Shown piece after piece: positions 38,187 through 49,225 of a DNA stretch of 64,000 nt (position 1 is the first letter of the stretch; each line of letters starts with the position of its first letter). The DNA is taken from positions 1,745 to 65,744 of the forward strand of contig JAHDDQ010000005.1 of the NCBI GenBank assembly GCA_020629275.1, in the 5' to 3' direction. Source of the stretch: Tenacibaculum sp. (lineage in GTDB: Bacteria; Bacteroidota; Bacteroidia; Flavobacteriales; Flavobacteriaceae). The position numbers and the translations under genes were made by a program. A model generated the notes under the pieces. That model was not told the DNA's origin and made no database searches. It was given only the letters and a program-made list of their open reading frames with translations.

Positions 38187-40784
38187 ATGAAAAAATTTAT
38201 TAAAATAATAGCTATAACACTGGTTATTATAGTTATAGCATTAGCTACCATACCTTTCTTATTCCAAGATAAGTTAGTTGCTTTGGTAAAGCAAACTATA
38301 AATAACAACGTAAATGCTAAGGTCGAGTTTTCTGATGCTAATTTAAGTTTATTCAAAAGTTTTCCAAGTGCATCTGTTGAGTTAAAAAACGTGGTAGTTA
38401 CTAATTTTAAGCCTTTTGAAGGTGATACATTAGTGTACACAGATAATATTCAGCTTCAATTAAAAATAACCGAATTATTTAAAAATGCTTCTGAGCAACT
38501 TAACATAAACTCTTTTATCATCGATAGTGCTTTAGTTAATATCATTACTGATGAACAAGGGAATGTAAACTATGATATTGCTAAGAAAAATGAAGGTTTA
38601 CAAGAACAAAAAACTGATGCTAATACCAATAATTTTAGCTTATCACTAAATTCTTATGCAATTAATAATTCGACATTAAATTACATTGATAAAAAAGGAA
38701 AAATGAAAGCTGTTCTTTCTGAATTTAACCATTCTGGAAGTGGAGATTTTTCTCAAAAAAATACTGAGTTAGATACTAAAACTTCTACACTTATTTTATT
38801 TGAAAAAGATGGAAATACTTTAGTTAAGAATCAGCATTTAGATCTAAACGCCCTATTAGCCTTAGACTTGGAAAATAGCAAATACTCTTTCTTGAAAAAT
38901 GAGGCTCATATAAATCAACTTCCTTTAAGTTTTGATGGTTATGTTCAACTACTTGAAAACAATAGTCAAGAAATACATATTAACTTTAAAACACCTTCTT
39001 CGGAATTTAAAAACTTCTTGGCTTTAATTCCTGAGCAATATGCTAAAAATATAGGCGATGTTAAAACCTCTGGAGATTTTAATATTAACGGAAAAATTGA
39101 TGGTTTGGTAACTGATACTACGATACCTAAAATAGATATTACAATAGCTTCAAACAATGCCTCTTTCAAATACCCTACACTACCTAAAAGTGTTCAAAAT
39201 ATAAGTATTGATACTAAAATTAAAAATACTACTGGAAATGTTGATGACACATTTATAAATGTTCAAAAACTTTCTTTTAAAATTGACAATAATAAATTTG
39301 ATGGGAGTGCGTACATAAAAAACATCACAAAAAATCCGTATATAAGTTCTAAAATTAATGGAAAAATAGATTTAGCTGATATTGATAAAGTTTATCCTCT
39401 TAATCTTAAGAATAAATTAAATGGTATTATTAATGCAAATTTAACTGCAGACTTCGATATAGATGCAGTCCAAAAAAGCAAATACCAACGTATTAAAACA
39501 AATGGTAGCATAGAAATGAATAATTTCTTATTTCAAGGTCAAGAAGTTGCTAATCCTATTCAAATAAATAATGCTACCGTAACCTTTAAACCAGGTAAAA
39601 TTTCATTAAATAACTTTGAAGCTATTACAGGTAGTAGTGATTTAAAAGCTACTGGTACAATAACAAATTTACTTGGTTTTGTACTGTCTGATAAAAAGTT
39701 ACAGGGTAGTTTTAATTTAAATTCTAATGCCTTTAGGTTAAGTGATTTTATGACTACTGAAACTAGTTCTGAAAAAGAAGAGTCATCTTCTGATGATACT
39801 AAATCTAAAAGCACTAAAGAGAAATTAAAAATTCCAGCATTTTTAGACTGCGTAGTAAATGCGTCAGCAAAAGAAGTTTATTACGATAATTTGAAATTGG
39901 AGAACGTAAAAGGTACGCTAATTCTTAAAGATGAAAAAGCAACTTTAAAAGGCGTTAATGGAAGTATGTTTGGGGGAAACATTGCACTTAATGGATCTGT
40001 AAACACACAAAAAGAACAGCCTGTTTTCGATATGGCTATGGGTATAAAATCTTTTAATATTAGTGATTCTTTTAAAAATATTGAATTATTTAAGATGCTT
40101 TCTCCAATAGCTGATATTTTACAAGGAAAGTTAAATACTAACATTAATTTATCAGGTAATTTAAAAGATGATTTCACACCTAATTTAGCTTCTCTTTCAG
40201 GTAAAGCTCTAGCTGAAGTGTTAGCAACTAATGTAGAACCTAAAAACTCGAAAGCGCTAAGTTTATTAGATCAAAACTTAGGTTTTATTGACTTAAAAAA
40301 ACTCGACTTAAAAGACATCAAAACTAATTTATCATTTGATAATGGTAAGGTTTCCGTAAAACCTTTCAAATTAAATTATAATGACATTGGTATTACTGTA
40401 GGAGGTAGTCATGGTTTTGATCAAACTATGGATTATAACGCTACGTTTAATGTACCTGCTAAATATTTGGGCAAAGAAGTTGCTAATTTACTAAGTAAGG
40501 CTGATAATTCAGACAAGAATATAACTGTTCCAGTTACAGCAAATTTTTCGGGAAGCTTTAATCAACCTAATGTGAAAACTGATTTAGGTTCAGCCGTTAG
40601 TAATTTAACAAGTCAGTTGATAAAAAAACAAAAAGATAAACTAATAGATAAAGCTGTTGGAAGTTTACTTGGCGGGACTAAAAAAGATTCTACAAAAACA
40701 AAAAAAGGAGATAAAACGATAGATAAAGTTACGGATGTTTTAGGTGGTTTATTTGGAAAGAAGAAGAAAAAGAAAAAAGAATAA
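38187..40784 (+). CDS. AsmA family protein
   Basis: N-terminal TM; AsmA-like repeats; SLSGKALAEVLATNVEPKNSKALSLLDQNLGFIDL. Confidence 0.85.
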   Translation: MKKFIKIIAITLVIIVIALATIPFLFQDKLVALVKQTINNNVNAKVEFSDANLSLFKSFPSASVELKNVVVTNFKPFEGDTLVYTDNIQLQLKITELFKNASEQLNINSFIIDSALVNIITDEQGNVNYDIAKKNEGLQEQKTDANTNNFSLSLNSYAINNSTLNYIDKKGKMKAVLSEFNHSGSGDFSQKNTELDTKTSTLILFEKDGNTLVKNQHLDLNALLALDLENSKYSFLKNEAHINQLPLSFDGYVQLLENNSQEIHINFKTPSSEFKNFLALIPEQYAKNIGDVKTSGDFNINGKIDGLVTDTTIPKIDITIASNNASFKYPTLPKSVQNISIDTKIKNTTGNVDDTFINVQKLSFKIDNNKFDGSAYIKNITKNPYISSKINGKIDLADIDKVYPLNLKNKLNGIINANLTADFDIDAVQKSKYQRIKTNGSIEMNNFLFQGQEVANPIQINNATVTFKPGKISLNNFEAITGSSDLKATGTITNLLGFVLSDKKLQGSFNLNSNAFRLSDFMTTETSSEKEESSSDDTKSKSTKEKLKIPAFLDCVVNASAKEVYYDNLKLENVKGTLILKDEKATLKGVNGSMFGGNIALNGSVNTQKEQPVFDMAMGIKSFNISDSFKNIELFKMLSPIADILQGKLNTNINLSGNLKDDFTPNLASLSGKALAEVLATNVEPKNSKALSLLDQNLGFIDLKKLDLKDIKTNLSFDNGKVSVKPFKLNYNDIGITVGGSHGFDQTMDYNATFNVPAKYLGKEVANLLSKADNSDKNITVPVTANFSGSFNQPNVKTDLGSAVSNLTSQLIKKQKDKLIDKAVGSLLGGTKKDSTKTKKGDKTIDKVTDVLGGLFGKKKKKKKE

Positions 40785-40867
40785 CTCTATATTCTTTAAC
40801 ATTTTATAAATACCCTAACGAAAATATTTCGCATATGTTTGTTGAGTTAATCAAACATTACGCTCCT

Positions 40868-43333
40868 ATGAATAAACTATCTACGTTTTTATTCTTGTTA
40901 TTACCTGTTGTTTTATTTGCTCAAATTAAAGGTAAGGTAACCAATAAAAAAAATGAAGCATTACCTTTTGTAAATATTTTCTTAGAGCAATCATTAACTG
41001 GCACTACTACGAATGATAATGGTTTTTATGAATTAGATATAAAAAAGCTAGGAGATTATACTATTGTTTTCCAGTTTTTAGGATATAAAACTCTTAAGAG
41101 AAAACTTGCTGTTCAGAGCTTGCCTTTTGAGCTTAATGTAACCCTTACTGAAGAAGAGGTTGTTTTAGATGAGGTTACCATTTCTTCAGAAGAAAATCCT
41201 GCCAATATTATTATTAGGAATGTTATTGCTAATAAAGATAAGAATACCGATAAACTAGGAAAATACACGGCAGATTTTTATTCTAGAGGTCTTTTTAAAA
41301 TTAAAGATGCTCCAAAAAAAATTCTAGGACAAGAAATCGGCGATTTAGGTGGTGGCTTAGATTCTACTCGAAGCGGAATTATTTATCTATCTGAGACGGT
41401 ATCTAAAATAAAATATCAGAAGGAACCTGCTAATTTTAAAGAAATAATCGTGGCCTCTAAAGTTAGTGGAAAAGATAATGGAATCTCTTTTAATAGAGCA
41501 GCTGACGTAAATTTTGATCTGTACAAAAACTCTGTTCCAATAGCTGATGCACAATTATTTTCACCTATTTCTGACTATGCTTTTGGATATTATAAGTTTA
41601 AACTAGAAGGCGGTTTTTATAGTAATAGTGGTAAGCTTATTAACAAAATAAAATTGATCCCTAAACGTGAAAATGATCGTGTTTTTGGTGGTTATTTATA
41701 TATTGTTGAAGATGATTGGGCTGTTTATGGTGCTGACTTAACGGTTACAGGTGAACAAATTAACAATCCTGCCATAGATATTTTACATATCAAACAAAAT
41801 TATAATTTTGACGGTTCTTCACAAATTTGGGCGCTTACATTGCAAACAATAGATTTTAAAGTAGGCTTATTTGGGTTTAATGTTAATGGTAGATTCTCAG
41901 CATCTTATGCCAATTATAACTTCAAACCTGAATTTTCAAGTACTACTTTCGGAAAGGAAATCTTATCTTTTAAGGAAGAAGCAACAAAAAAGGACAGCAC
42001 ATATTGGAAGCTTATTAGAAGTGTACCGTTAACAACTGAGGAACAAAAAGATTATGTTGTAAAGGATAGTATTAAAGTATTGCGAAAGTCTAAAAAATAT
42101 CTTGACTCTATAGATACTAAAAACAATAAATTTGGTTTAATAGCACCTATATTAGGTTACAGTTACGAAAACACCTACCAAAAATGGCGCTTTAATTATG
42201 ATGGATTATTACAAAATATCGGGTTTAATACAGTGCAAGGATTCAATACATCTCTTAAATTTTCTTTTTCGAAAAGGATTAATGACAAAGGGAACAGATG
42301 GAATGTTGGAACTAATTTGAATTATGGTTTTTCTGATAAAAAACTAAGACCTTCAGTTTATTTCAATAAACGTTGGAATAATTTCGACAAACCTTTATTA
42401 TCTATTTCTGGAGGAAATAATATCTCTCAGTTTGATGAGCGAAATCAAATAAGCCCTTTGTACAACAGTATATACTCGTTATTTGCAAAAGAAAACTACG
42501 CTAAATTTTTTCAAAAAACATTTGCTAAAATTAGTTTCTCGAAGGATTTGGGTATAGGTGTTAGGTTATTCTCTAATTTAGAATATGCAAATAGAAAGCC
42601 TTTATCAAATACAACTGACTATTCATTTTTTAATAGAAACGGAACTTACCAAACCAATAACCCTATAAACACCTTTAGTACTTCACCTGTATTCAATAAA
42701 CATTCCATTTTTAAAGCTAGTGTAGCTACACGAATCAATTTTGGCAGCAAGTACGTGAGTTATCCAAATTCAAGGTTTACAGTAACTAACAGAAAGTTTC
42801 CTACTATAACAGTTGGTTATCAGAAAACGTTTGGCTCTGGAAATAACACATTACACTCAGATTTATTATTCTCTAAAATGCAACAAAATTTCATAATAAG
42901 TAATTTAGGTTCATTTGCTTATAATGTACGTGGAGGTTTATTTTTAGATCAGAAAGCTATTCCTTTTATGGATTTTTATCATCCATTAGCAAATCAAATA
43001 GATCTTGGTTCGTCAGATAGGTTGAATAGTTTTGCCATAATGCCTTACTATCAATTTAGTACTAACGATAGGTATGCAGAATTACACACACAGCATAATT
43101 TTGAAGGATTCTTATTGAATAAAATACCGTTACTAAATAAGCTAAACTTCCATACTGTTATAGGTGCTAAAGGTTACTTTTCTGGTGGAAGAAAACCTTA
43201 TAGTGAGTATAGTATTGGATTAGATAATATCGGCTGGGGTAAATGGCGCTTTTTAAGAGTTGATTATGTACAATCTCGTTTTAATGGAATTAAAGAAGAT
43301 CGATTTATTTTTGGAATAACATTACTCGATTAA
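40868..43333 (+). CDS. DUF5686 and carboxypeptidase-like regulatory domain-containing outer membrane protein
   Basis: Start moved to Met 40868 (MNKLSTFLFLLLPVVLFAQ signal peptide); IKGKVTNKKNEALPFVNIFLEQSLTGTTTNDNGFYEL. Confidence 0.85.
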   Translation: MNKLSTFLFLLLPVVLFAQIKGKVTNKKNEALPFVNIFLEQSLTGTTTNDNGFYELDIKKLGDYTIVFQFLGYKTLKRKLAVQSLPFELNVTLTEEEVVLDEVTISSEENPANIIIRNVIANKDKNTDKLGKYTADFYSRGLFKIKDAPKKILGQEIGDLGGGLDSTRSGIIYLSETVSKIKYQKEPANFKEIIVASKVSGKDNGISFNRAADVNFDLYKNSVPIADAQLFSPISDYAFGYYKFKLEGGFYSNSGKLINKIKLIPKRENDRVFGGYLYIVEDDWAVYGADLTVTGEQINNPAIDILHIKQNYNFDGSSQIWALTLQTIDFKVGLFGFNVNGRFSASYANYNFKPEFSSTTFGKEILSFKEEATKKDSTYWKLIRSVPLTTEEQKDYVVKDSIKVLRKSKKYLDSIDTKNNKFGLIAPILGYSYENTYQKWRFNYDGLLQNIGFNTVQGFNTSLKFSFSKRINDKGNRWNVGTNLNYGFSDKKLRPSVYFNKRWNNFDKPLLSISGGNNISQFDERNQISPLYNSIYSLFAKENYAKFFQKTFAKISFSKDLGIGVRLFSNLEYANRKPLSNTTDYSFFNRNGTYQTNNPINTFSTSPVFNKHSIFKASVATRINFGSKYVSYPNSRFTVTNRKFPTITVGYQKTFGSGNNTLHSDLLFSKMQQNFIISNLGSFAYNVRGGLFLDQKAIPFMDFYHPLANQIDLGSSDRLNSFAIMPYYQFSTNDRYAELHTQHNFEGFLLNKIPLLNKLNFHTVIGAKGYFSGGRKPYSEYSIGLDNIGWGKWRFLRVDYVQSRFNGIKEDRFIFGITLLD

Positions 43334-43358
43334 AAGCATAATTAAATTATGCTTTTTT
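43332..43358. terminator. Bidirectional terminator between convergent genes
   Basis: AAAAGCATAAT-taa-ATTATGCTTTTTTT. Confidence 0.8.
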
Positions 43359-43622
43359 TAGGTATTTACCTACAAAGAAAGTTCCGAAAGGAATAAGAGA
43401 CAACAAACAAACAATCGTAAAATCTTTAGCACTCCATCGTAATTCAAACTTAAGTACGTAAGCTAAAATTATATAGATTATAAATAATAACCCATGAGGC
43501 ATTCCTAATAATCTTACGTATTCTGGATTTCCTTGTAAGTATTTGATTGGAGTAGCAATGAATAATAGTAGAATGTAAGATACTCCTTCTAAAAAACTAA
43601 CTACTTTAAATAAATTAATCAT
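43347..43622 (-). CDS. DUF3817 domain membrane protein
   Basis: FLEGVSYILLLFIATPIKYLQGNPEYVRLLGMPHGLLF. Confidence 0.88.
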   Translation of the reverse strand: MINLFKVVSFLEGVSYILLLFIATPIKYLQGNPEYVRLLGMPHGLLFIIYIILAYVLKFELRWSAKDFTIVCLLSLIPFGTFFVGKYLKKA

Positions 43623-43634
43623 ATTTGTGTGTTG

Positions 43635-46106
43635 CTAAAAATTAACAATTAAACTCAAGGACATATTTCTTCCTGGTGCTGAAACTCCCGAAGCAAACTC
43701 TTTGTAGTGTTCGTCAAATATATTATCAAGACGTCCTAAGAGCTTAAAATTATCACTCAATATATATCTTCCAAACAAACCTACTGTACTCCAACTAGGA
43801 GAACCAAAATACTTATCTTCTTCGTTAGTAGCATTAACATTGACTATAGGAGTTTGTACGTGATTATCGATTCCTTCGTTTATATTAAAATCTTTTATGT
43901 CTTTTTTTGCATTGAAACGAAAGTTAATCCCAGCTTCTACTTTTTCGTTTATGTAATTAACTTCAAAATTACCAAACAGAGGTGGTATAGATGACATTGG
44001 TTCGTTAGTATCGTATGTTTCTCCTTTTGTATAGGTTACTGAACCTAAAGTAGACCAATTTTTATGCAATTTACCTAGATAATTTACTGTAAAACCTGTT
44101 ATATAGGCGTTTCCTCTGTTTACATTTGCTACAGCACTACCCACTTCGTTATCGTATGTTACTGAAGCACTTCCATTCAGCTCAAAATTATCTCGATAAA
44201 TATAATTTGCTAGCAGCGTATAATATACATTAGCTCCTAATCTAAACTTTCTATTGTTAAAATATTTCTGAAATCCGACTTCCGCACTATATGCGTGCTC
44301 TGGTTTCAAATCGATATTTGGCACCGTCACATTTCCATTCTTTTCGCGTACTTTTCCTACATCATCTATATTAGGCGATCTAAAACCTGAAGATAAGACT
44401 GTATTTATTTGCCAACCTTTCACAGGTTTATATACGTAACTTAATGTAGCCGTTAGCGCAGTGTTGTTTAAGCTAATATCAGAACTTGGTAATGTTATAA
44501 ACGTATCGTCAATCCATTTTGCTTGCAAATGCGTATTAGTTAATCGTATACCCGAATTTAAGGTTGACTTTTTGGAAATATCCTGTCTGTAATCTACATA
44601 TAAAGCTGAGCTTAAATAGCTACTTCCTCCATCAGGATATCTAGATTGCACAGGAAAATCTCTTGTAAAGCCGACAACTTTGTTATCTAGTATCTCCAGT
44701 TCTTTTCCAAATGAATTAGATTTCACATCATTGTAAGCGATTTCAAATCCGTAATTTAAGTTTCTATGAAAAGCCACTGGTACAGAAAAGTCTCCATTCA
44801 AACTATAAACATCAACATTTTCTTCTCTATATGAGCGCTCTAAATCACCAAATTTTCTTTGAATTCTACTCTCTTGTATGTTTTGGTACGCAAAGGTAAA
44901 TGTTCCTTTATCTAACCATTTTTTTTGTGGTGTAACTGTTAGTTGTGGTGATATTAACAATCGTTTTTGTGGACCATAATACCATTCTGAAAACTTTAAT
45001 GAACTTACATCGGTATCATCTTTTAATTCAGTCAACTTATCAAAGCGAGGTATATTTGAGGAAGTCGAGTATTGAATATTAATCTTTAAATCTGTCTTCT
45101 TTGATAATGGGACGTAAAACTTCTGTAAAACATCTGTTTGATTATACCCTGTGTTACGCTGTAAGTTCAGATCTGTATTTACAGATACGTTCTCTGAAAA
45201 AATATTCTCGATATTTTCAGAATAGTAATTTACTTTACCCCAATCACTAAATCCATGTGAACGGTTTTTACCCATTTTTAAGTCTCCAAAATCACTATGA
45301 GAAACACTTGTAAAGCTTGACCATTTTGGAAAACTTAACTCTACTGAAGCTTGGTTTGTTATTTCATTGTTTACTGTTGAAAATCGAGAAAAAAAACTAC
45401 TTTTCACTTCTCTTTTTTCTGATAGTTTGGGTGTTCTGGTATAATAATGAATTACCCCTCCTAAGGCATCTGAACCATAAGTAACGGAAGACGGACCAAA
45501 TACAATCTCTGTTCTATCCAACATGTTAGGCGCTATAGTAATGGCATTTTGCAAATGTCCTTTTCTATATATAGCGTTATTCATCCTAACGCCGTCCACA
45601 ACTAATAATACCCGATTACTCTCCATACCTCTAAGCACAGGACTTCCTCCTCCAAATTGTGATTTTTGAATTCTAATTCCTGGTACATTTGCTAAAACAT
45701 CTGCTGAGGTTTGCGCTGCTAACTTCTCTATTTCTCGTGCAGTAATTACTTCTATCTGTTTAGCTATTCGATTTGTCTTAGCATCACTCTTGAAAACTGA
45801 AACAACAACTTCGTCTAATTGTTCTGATTGTTTTGAAAGGTATACCTGACCCTCATTTTGTATGATTTCGGACTTTTTGGAAGAAAACTGGGCATATGAT
45901 ACGTGTGAAAAGTAAATTATTTCTTCTGAAAATTTCGAAATATCAACAATTCCATCTTCGTTGGTAACTCCAGATTTATTTTTGTTTAAGTTAAATATAG
46001 CAACTGCCTCGATTGGCTTACCTGTTTTTATGTCGAAAACGGTAATTTTTTGAGCAAAAAGACTCATCGAGGTAATGCATATAATAAGTAAAAATAATTG
46101 CTTCAT
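43635..46106 (-). CDS. TonB-dependent receptor
   Basis: Plug domain ADVLANVPGIRIQKSQFGGGSPVLRGMESNRVLLVVDGVRMNNAIYRKGHLQNA. Confidence 0.93.
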   Translation of the reverse strand: MKQLFLLIICITSMSLFAQKITVFDIKTGKPIEAVAIFNLNKNKSGVTNEDGIVDISKFSEEIIYFSHVSYAQFSSKKSEIIQNEGQVYLSKQSEQLDEVVVSVFKSDAKTNRIAKQIEVITAREIEKLAAQTSADVLANVPGIRIQKSQFGGGSPVLRGMESNRVLLVVDGVRMNNAIYRKGHLQNAITIAPNMLDRTEIVFGPSSVTYGSDALGGVIHYYTRTPKLSEKREVKSSFFSRFSTVNNEITNQASVELSFPKWSSFTSVSHSDFGDLKMGKNRSHGFSDWGKVNYYSENIENIFSENVSVNTDLNLQRNTGYNQTDVLQKFYVPLSKKTDLKINIQYSTSSNIPRFDKLTELKDDTDVSSLKFSEWYYGPQKRLLISPQLTVTPQKKWLDKGTFTFAYQNIQESRIQRKFGDLERSYREENVDVYSLNGDFSVPVAFHRNLNYGFEIAYNDVKSNSFGKELEILDNKVVGFTRDFPVQSRYPDGGSSYLSSALYVDYRQDISKKSTLNSGIRLTNTHLQAKWIDDTFITLPSSDISLNNTALTATLSYVYKPVKGWQINTVLSSGFRSPNIDDVGKVREKNGNVTVPNIDLKPEHAYSAEVGFQKYFNNRKFRLGANVYYTLLANYIYRDNFELNGSASVTYDNEVGSAVANVNRGNAYITGFTVNYLGKLHKNWSTLGSVTYTKGETYDTNEPMSSIPPLFGNFEVNYINEKVEAGINFRFNAKKDIKDFNINEGIDNHVQTPIVNVNATNEEDKYFGSPSWSTVGLFGRYILSDNFKLLGRLDNIFDEHYKEFASGVSAPGRNMSLSLIVNF

Positions 46107-46109
46107 GAA

Positions 46110-46832
46110 CTAATCAAACACTGTTTCTAAAACGTCTAAAGACCTTGGTTTTTTAAAACCTTCCAAATGTAATTCAAAATATCGAATTATGATCTTTAGA
46201 ATGGTTTGTCTTTCTTGTTTAGAGAAAGAAATTGTGTGAATTGCATCAAAATTTATGCCTAAGAGCTTTTTAAAGGATGCTAATTGCGATTCTACTACTA
46301 TTAATTTATCATGTATAGACGTTGTAAAGTTTCCTTCTAATAAGTTGAAACCGTTTAATTCTTTGTTGGATATATCAGGATAAAAACCTAAAAAACGTGA
46401 CAGATTTAATAAAAACAACAAATGGAAGTTTGCTACCGAATTATGTGTGTCTAACCAAATTAAAGATGCCTCTACATAATCGTACAAAGGAGTATTTTCT
46501 TCTTCTTCTTGAATAATATTTGAAAGCACTTCGGATAAAAACATAATAATCGCTTGCTTTACCACAGAAAAAGGAATACTTTCATATGGATGAATTACAT
46601 GCGCTTCTTTAATTGTATTAAGAGTTCCTTTTGAATTATGGTTCGCAGTGATTAGTAATTGGGTTAATGGCTGAAAGTAGGCCACCTTCAGCTTTCCTTT
46701 TCTAGATTTTAAGATGCCTCGCAAAAGGTATGATTTAACACCATCATCTTTAGTAAAGCATTTCACTATCAAACTTGTATCTCCAAATTTTATCGTTCTA
46801 ACAACAATAGCTTTGGTAGTGATCGCTGCCAT
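46110..46832 (-). CDS. recO: DNA repair protein RecO
   Basis: TTKAIVVRTIKFGDTSLIVKCFTKDDGVKSYLLRGI...KGKLKVAYFQPLTQLLI. Confidence 0.93.
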   Translation of the reverse strand: MAAITTKAIVVRTIKFGDTSLIVKCFTKDDGVKSYLLRGILKSRKGKLKVAYFQPLTQLLITANHNSKGTLNTIKEAHVIHPYESIPFSVVKQAIIMFLSEVLSNIIQEEEENTPLYDYVEASLIWLDTHNSVANFHLLFLLNLSRFLGFYPDISNKELNGFNLLEGNFTTSIHDKLIVVESQLASFKKLLGINFDAIHTISFSKQERQTILKIIIRYFELHLEGFKKPRSLDVLETVFD

Positions 46833-46833
46833 C

Positions 46834-49155
46834 TTAGTTTACGATTGCTATTTTTGTTGTTGACGTTTCACTTCCATCATCGGTAGACAATAGTACAATA
46901 TAAATACCTGATACTACTTTTTGCCCGGCTAAATTACGCTTGTCCCACACTACCTTACCTCCTTGTACTTGTTGCCCTTCAACTACATTTGTTTCATATA
47001 CTAAATTTCCTGCAACATCCACAATCTTTACATTTGTTCCTTTAGGTAAATTTGTTCCATTTCTACCATCTATTGTTACCGTATTATGATTTTGTAATAC
47101 GGGATTGGGATAAGCATATACCTCTCCTAATTCATCTCCAAAAGGAGCAACATTACTATTGTAGACTACAATACCCTTATCTGTCGCAAAATATACTTTT
47201 CCAGTAGTTTCATCAACAGCTATTTTTAATATTTTATTAGAAGGTAATGGTGAGTTATCAGTATTAAAATTAGCCAACGTATTTTGTCCATTAGGGTTTG
47301 TATAAATAGTTCCTCCACTTTCAGTACCAAACCATTTGTTATTTGCACCGTCAACTTCAATTGTATTTATAGTTTGATCTCCTAATAACTTCTTTGGTAT
47401 ACCTTCGTCGAGAATTATAACGGGTTGAGCATCGAAAACCGTCGCATCAAAAATACTTGATGGGTTACTGTAGACAACTAAACCAGATAGTGTTCCTATC
47501 CATACCCTATTATTCTTGTCAACAGCAATAGTACGCGAATTTAAATTTGGTAAGTTTCCTTTTGTTGCCTGTGTGGTTAATGCCAATTTTCTATTTCCGT
47601 TTTCATTAAATACAAATACCCCATTTCTTCTTGTAGTCATCCAAATTGAGCTACTATTATCAATAGCAATCTCTCCCATTCCTGGTTTATTATCTACGTA
47701 CAATTCATTTATGTCAAAACTACTCCATTGCCCAGTAGGTGTTAATTTCTTTATTCTAGAGTTAGCGATAAGATTTGCCACCCAAAGATTACCTTGCCTA
47801 TCAAAACTTGTTCCCGAGATTCTTACGGTTGTTTGTAATGGATTAGTTGTATAGAAATCCTCTAAAGGACTGTTTAAGTTATTGTAAAAGTTTTTTATAT
47901 TATCATCTTCAATCTCATAAAGCCCTCCTGTTAATCGTGTGTTAATCTCTGGAGTATCTCCAAAAGAGCTAATGAAAACAGTGTTATCCTTTGTTTTATC
48001 AATCGTAACATTCACAAGATCTCCAAAAGGATTTGCATTGTTGAATGGTGTATTAACCCAATCTGTTCCGTTATAATGTGTAAACCCTTGTCGTTTTTGC
48101 GAAGGTGTAAAAGTAGCATCATAACCTCCGTAAACTATCCAGAGATTATTGTTGTGAGCATCTATGGAAAATACATCATTTGACAGTGGTCCTTCAGGAT
48201 GAATTTCTGTATAGGAAGTTGACGAAATTGCTCCTGATAAAATTCCATATTCCGATGTAGCTAAATATAATGTGCCATTAATTACACCTCCAGTGTTTAA
48301 AGAAAAATTGAATTCACTACTTACTGAATTCGTTCCTACTATACTTAAAGATTCATCATAAATAGTTATCCTATTAGATAAAGCAACTGTTAATCTTGAG
48401 TTTATAGATTTCATATTAACAATAGCTTCTGTAAAAGATAGTCTGTTTACTTGTAAACTCCCTCTCAATTCAAATATATTCTGATTACTAACTGCATAAA
48501 TCTTATTTGAGAAGGTAGTTACTTTTGAAAAAACTCCAGAAAAACGAAGTCTCCAGTTTGCCGCATCTATTAAATTTGAACTGGTAATATCAGCTGTATA
48601 AATACCATTGTCTGTTGCTGCGTAAATTGTAGAGTTAAGTACCGTTATATCGTTTATATTAATACTTGTGGACCCTGCTCCTATGAAATAAGTATCTCCA
48701 AACTCTAGTTTTTCAATATCATAAGCTATAATGGCAAAGGAGGTTGCTAGATATAAAGTGTTATCATGTTCATAAATAGCATTAATACGTTTTAATCCTG
48801 ATTGATTAAAATTAACGATATCAGGGGAAACAGTAATAACACCATCTTGATCGACAATCTCTACAAGCCCATTATCATATCCTATCACAAGTCTATTGTA
48901 AGTTTCGTTATAATGAATAGCTGATGTACTTTCACCTGAAAGTCCATTCACAGATGATAGTTTTTCAATAACATTATCCTGTAAATTATAAGTAAACACA
49001 GCATTATCAGCCAAAGCATATATGGTGTTGTTTGTGCTTACGAAATCTTTCACATTATTGTATGAAAAAAAATCTTCCCAATTATTACTAAAGTCAACTT
49101 GAGCTATACTTATTAGTGTAAAAAAAAGGCTAAAAAAAGTAGTTGTTTTCTTCAT
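46834..49155 (-). CDS. porZ: PorZ-like type IX secretion protein (two-component-regulator propeller and T9SS sorting domain)
   Basis: Beta-propeller repeats (LWVANLIAN, IWMTTRRNGVFVF, VWIGTLSGLVVY); C-terminal VYAYPNPVLQ...; first codon trimmed to MKKTTTFF. Confidence 0.85.
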   Translation of the reverse strand: MKKTTTFFSLFFTLISIAQVDFSNNWEDFFSYNNVKDFVSTNNTIYALADNAVFTYNLQDNVIEKLSSVNGLSGESTSAIHYNETYNRLVIGYDNGLVEIVDQDGVITVSPDIVNFNQSGLKRINAIYEHDNTLYLATSFAIIAYDIEKLEFGDTYFIGAGSTSININDITVLNSTIYAATDNGIYTADITSSNLIDAANWRLRFSGVFSKVTTFSNKIYAVSNQNIFELRGSLQVNRLSFTEAIVNMKSINSRLTVALSNRITIYDESLSIVGTNSVSSEFNFSLNTGGVINGTLYLATSEYGILSGAISSTSYTEIHPEGPLSNDVFSIDAHNNNLWIVYGGYDATFTPSQKRQGFTHYNGTDWVNTPFNNANPFGDLVNVTIDKTKDNTVFISSFGDTPEINTRLTGGLYEIEDDNIKNFYNNLNSPLEDFYTTNPLQTTVRISGTSFDRQGNLWVANLIANSRIKKLTPTGQWSSFDINELYVDNKPGMGEIAIDNSSSIWMTTRRNGVFVFNENGNRKLALTTQATKGNLPNLNSRTIAVDKNNRVWIGTLSGLVVYSNPSSIFDATVFDAQPVIILDEGIPKKLLGDQTINTIEVDGANNKWFGTESGGTIYTNPNGQNTLANFNTDNSPLPSNKILKIAVDETTGKVYFATDKGIVVYNSNVAPFGDELGEVYAYPNPVLQNHNTVTIDGRNGTNLPKGTNVKIVDVAGNLVYETNVVEGQQVQGGKVVWDKRNLAGQKVVSGIYIVLLSTDDGSETSTTKIAIVN

Positions 49156-49225
49156 AATGGACTTCAAAGATATCTAATAATAACGATAAAAACGATACAT
49201 TCGTACAAATTTGAAAGGTTACATT

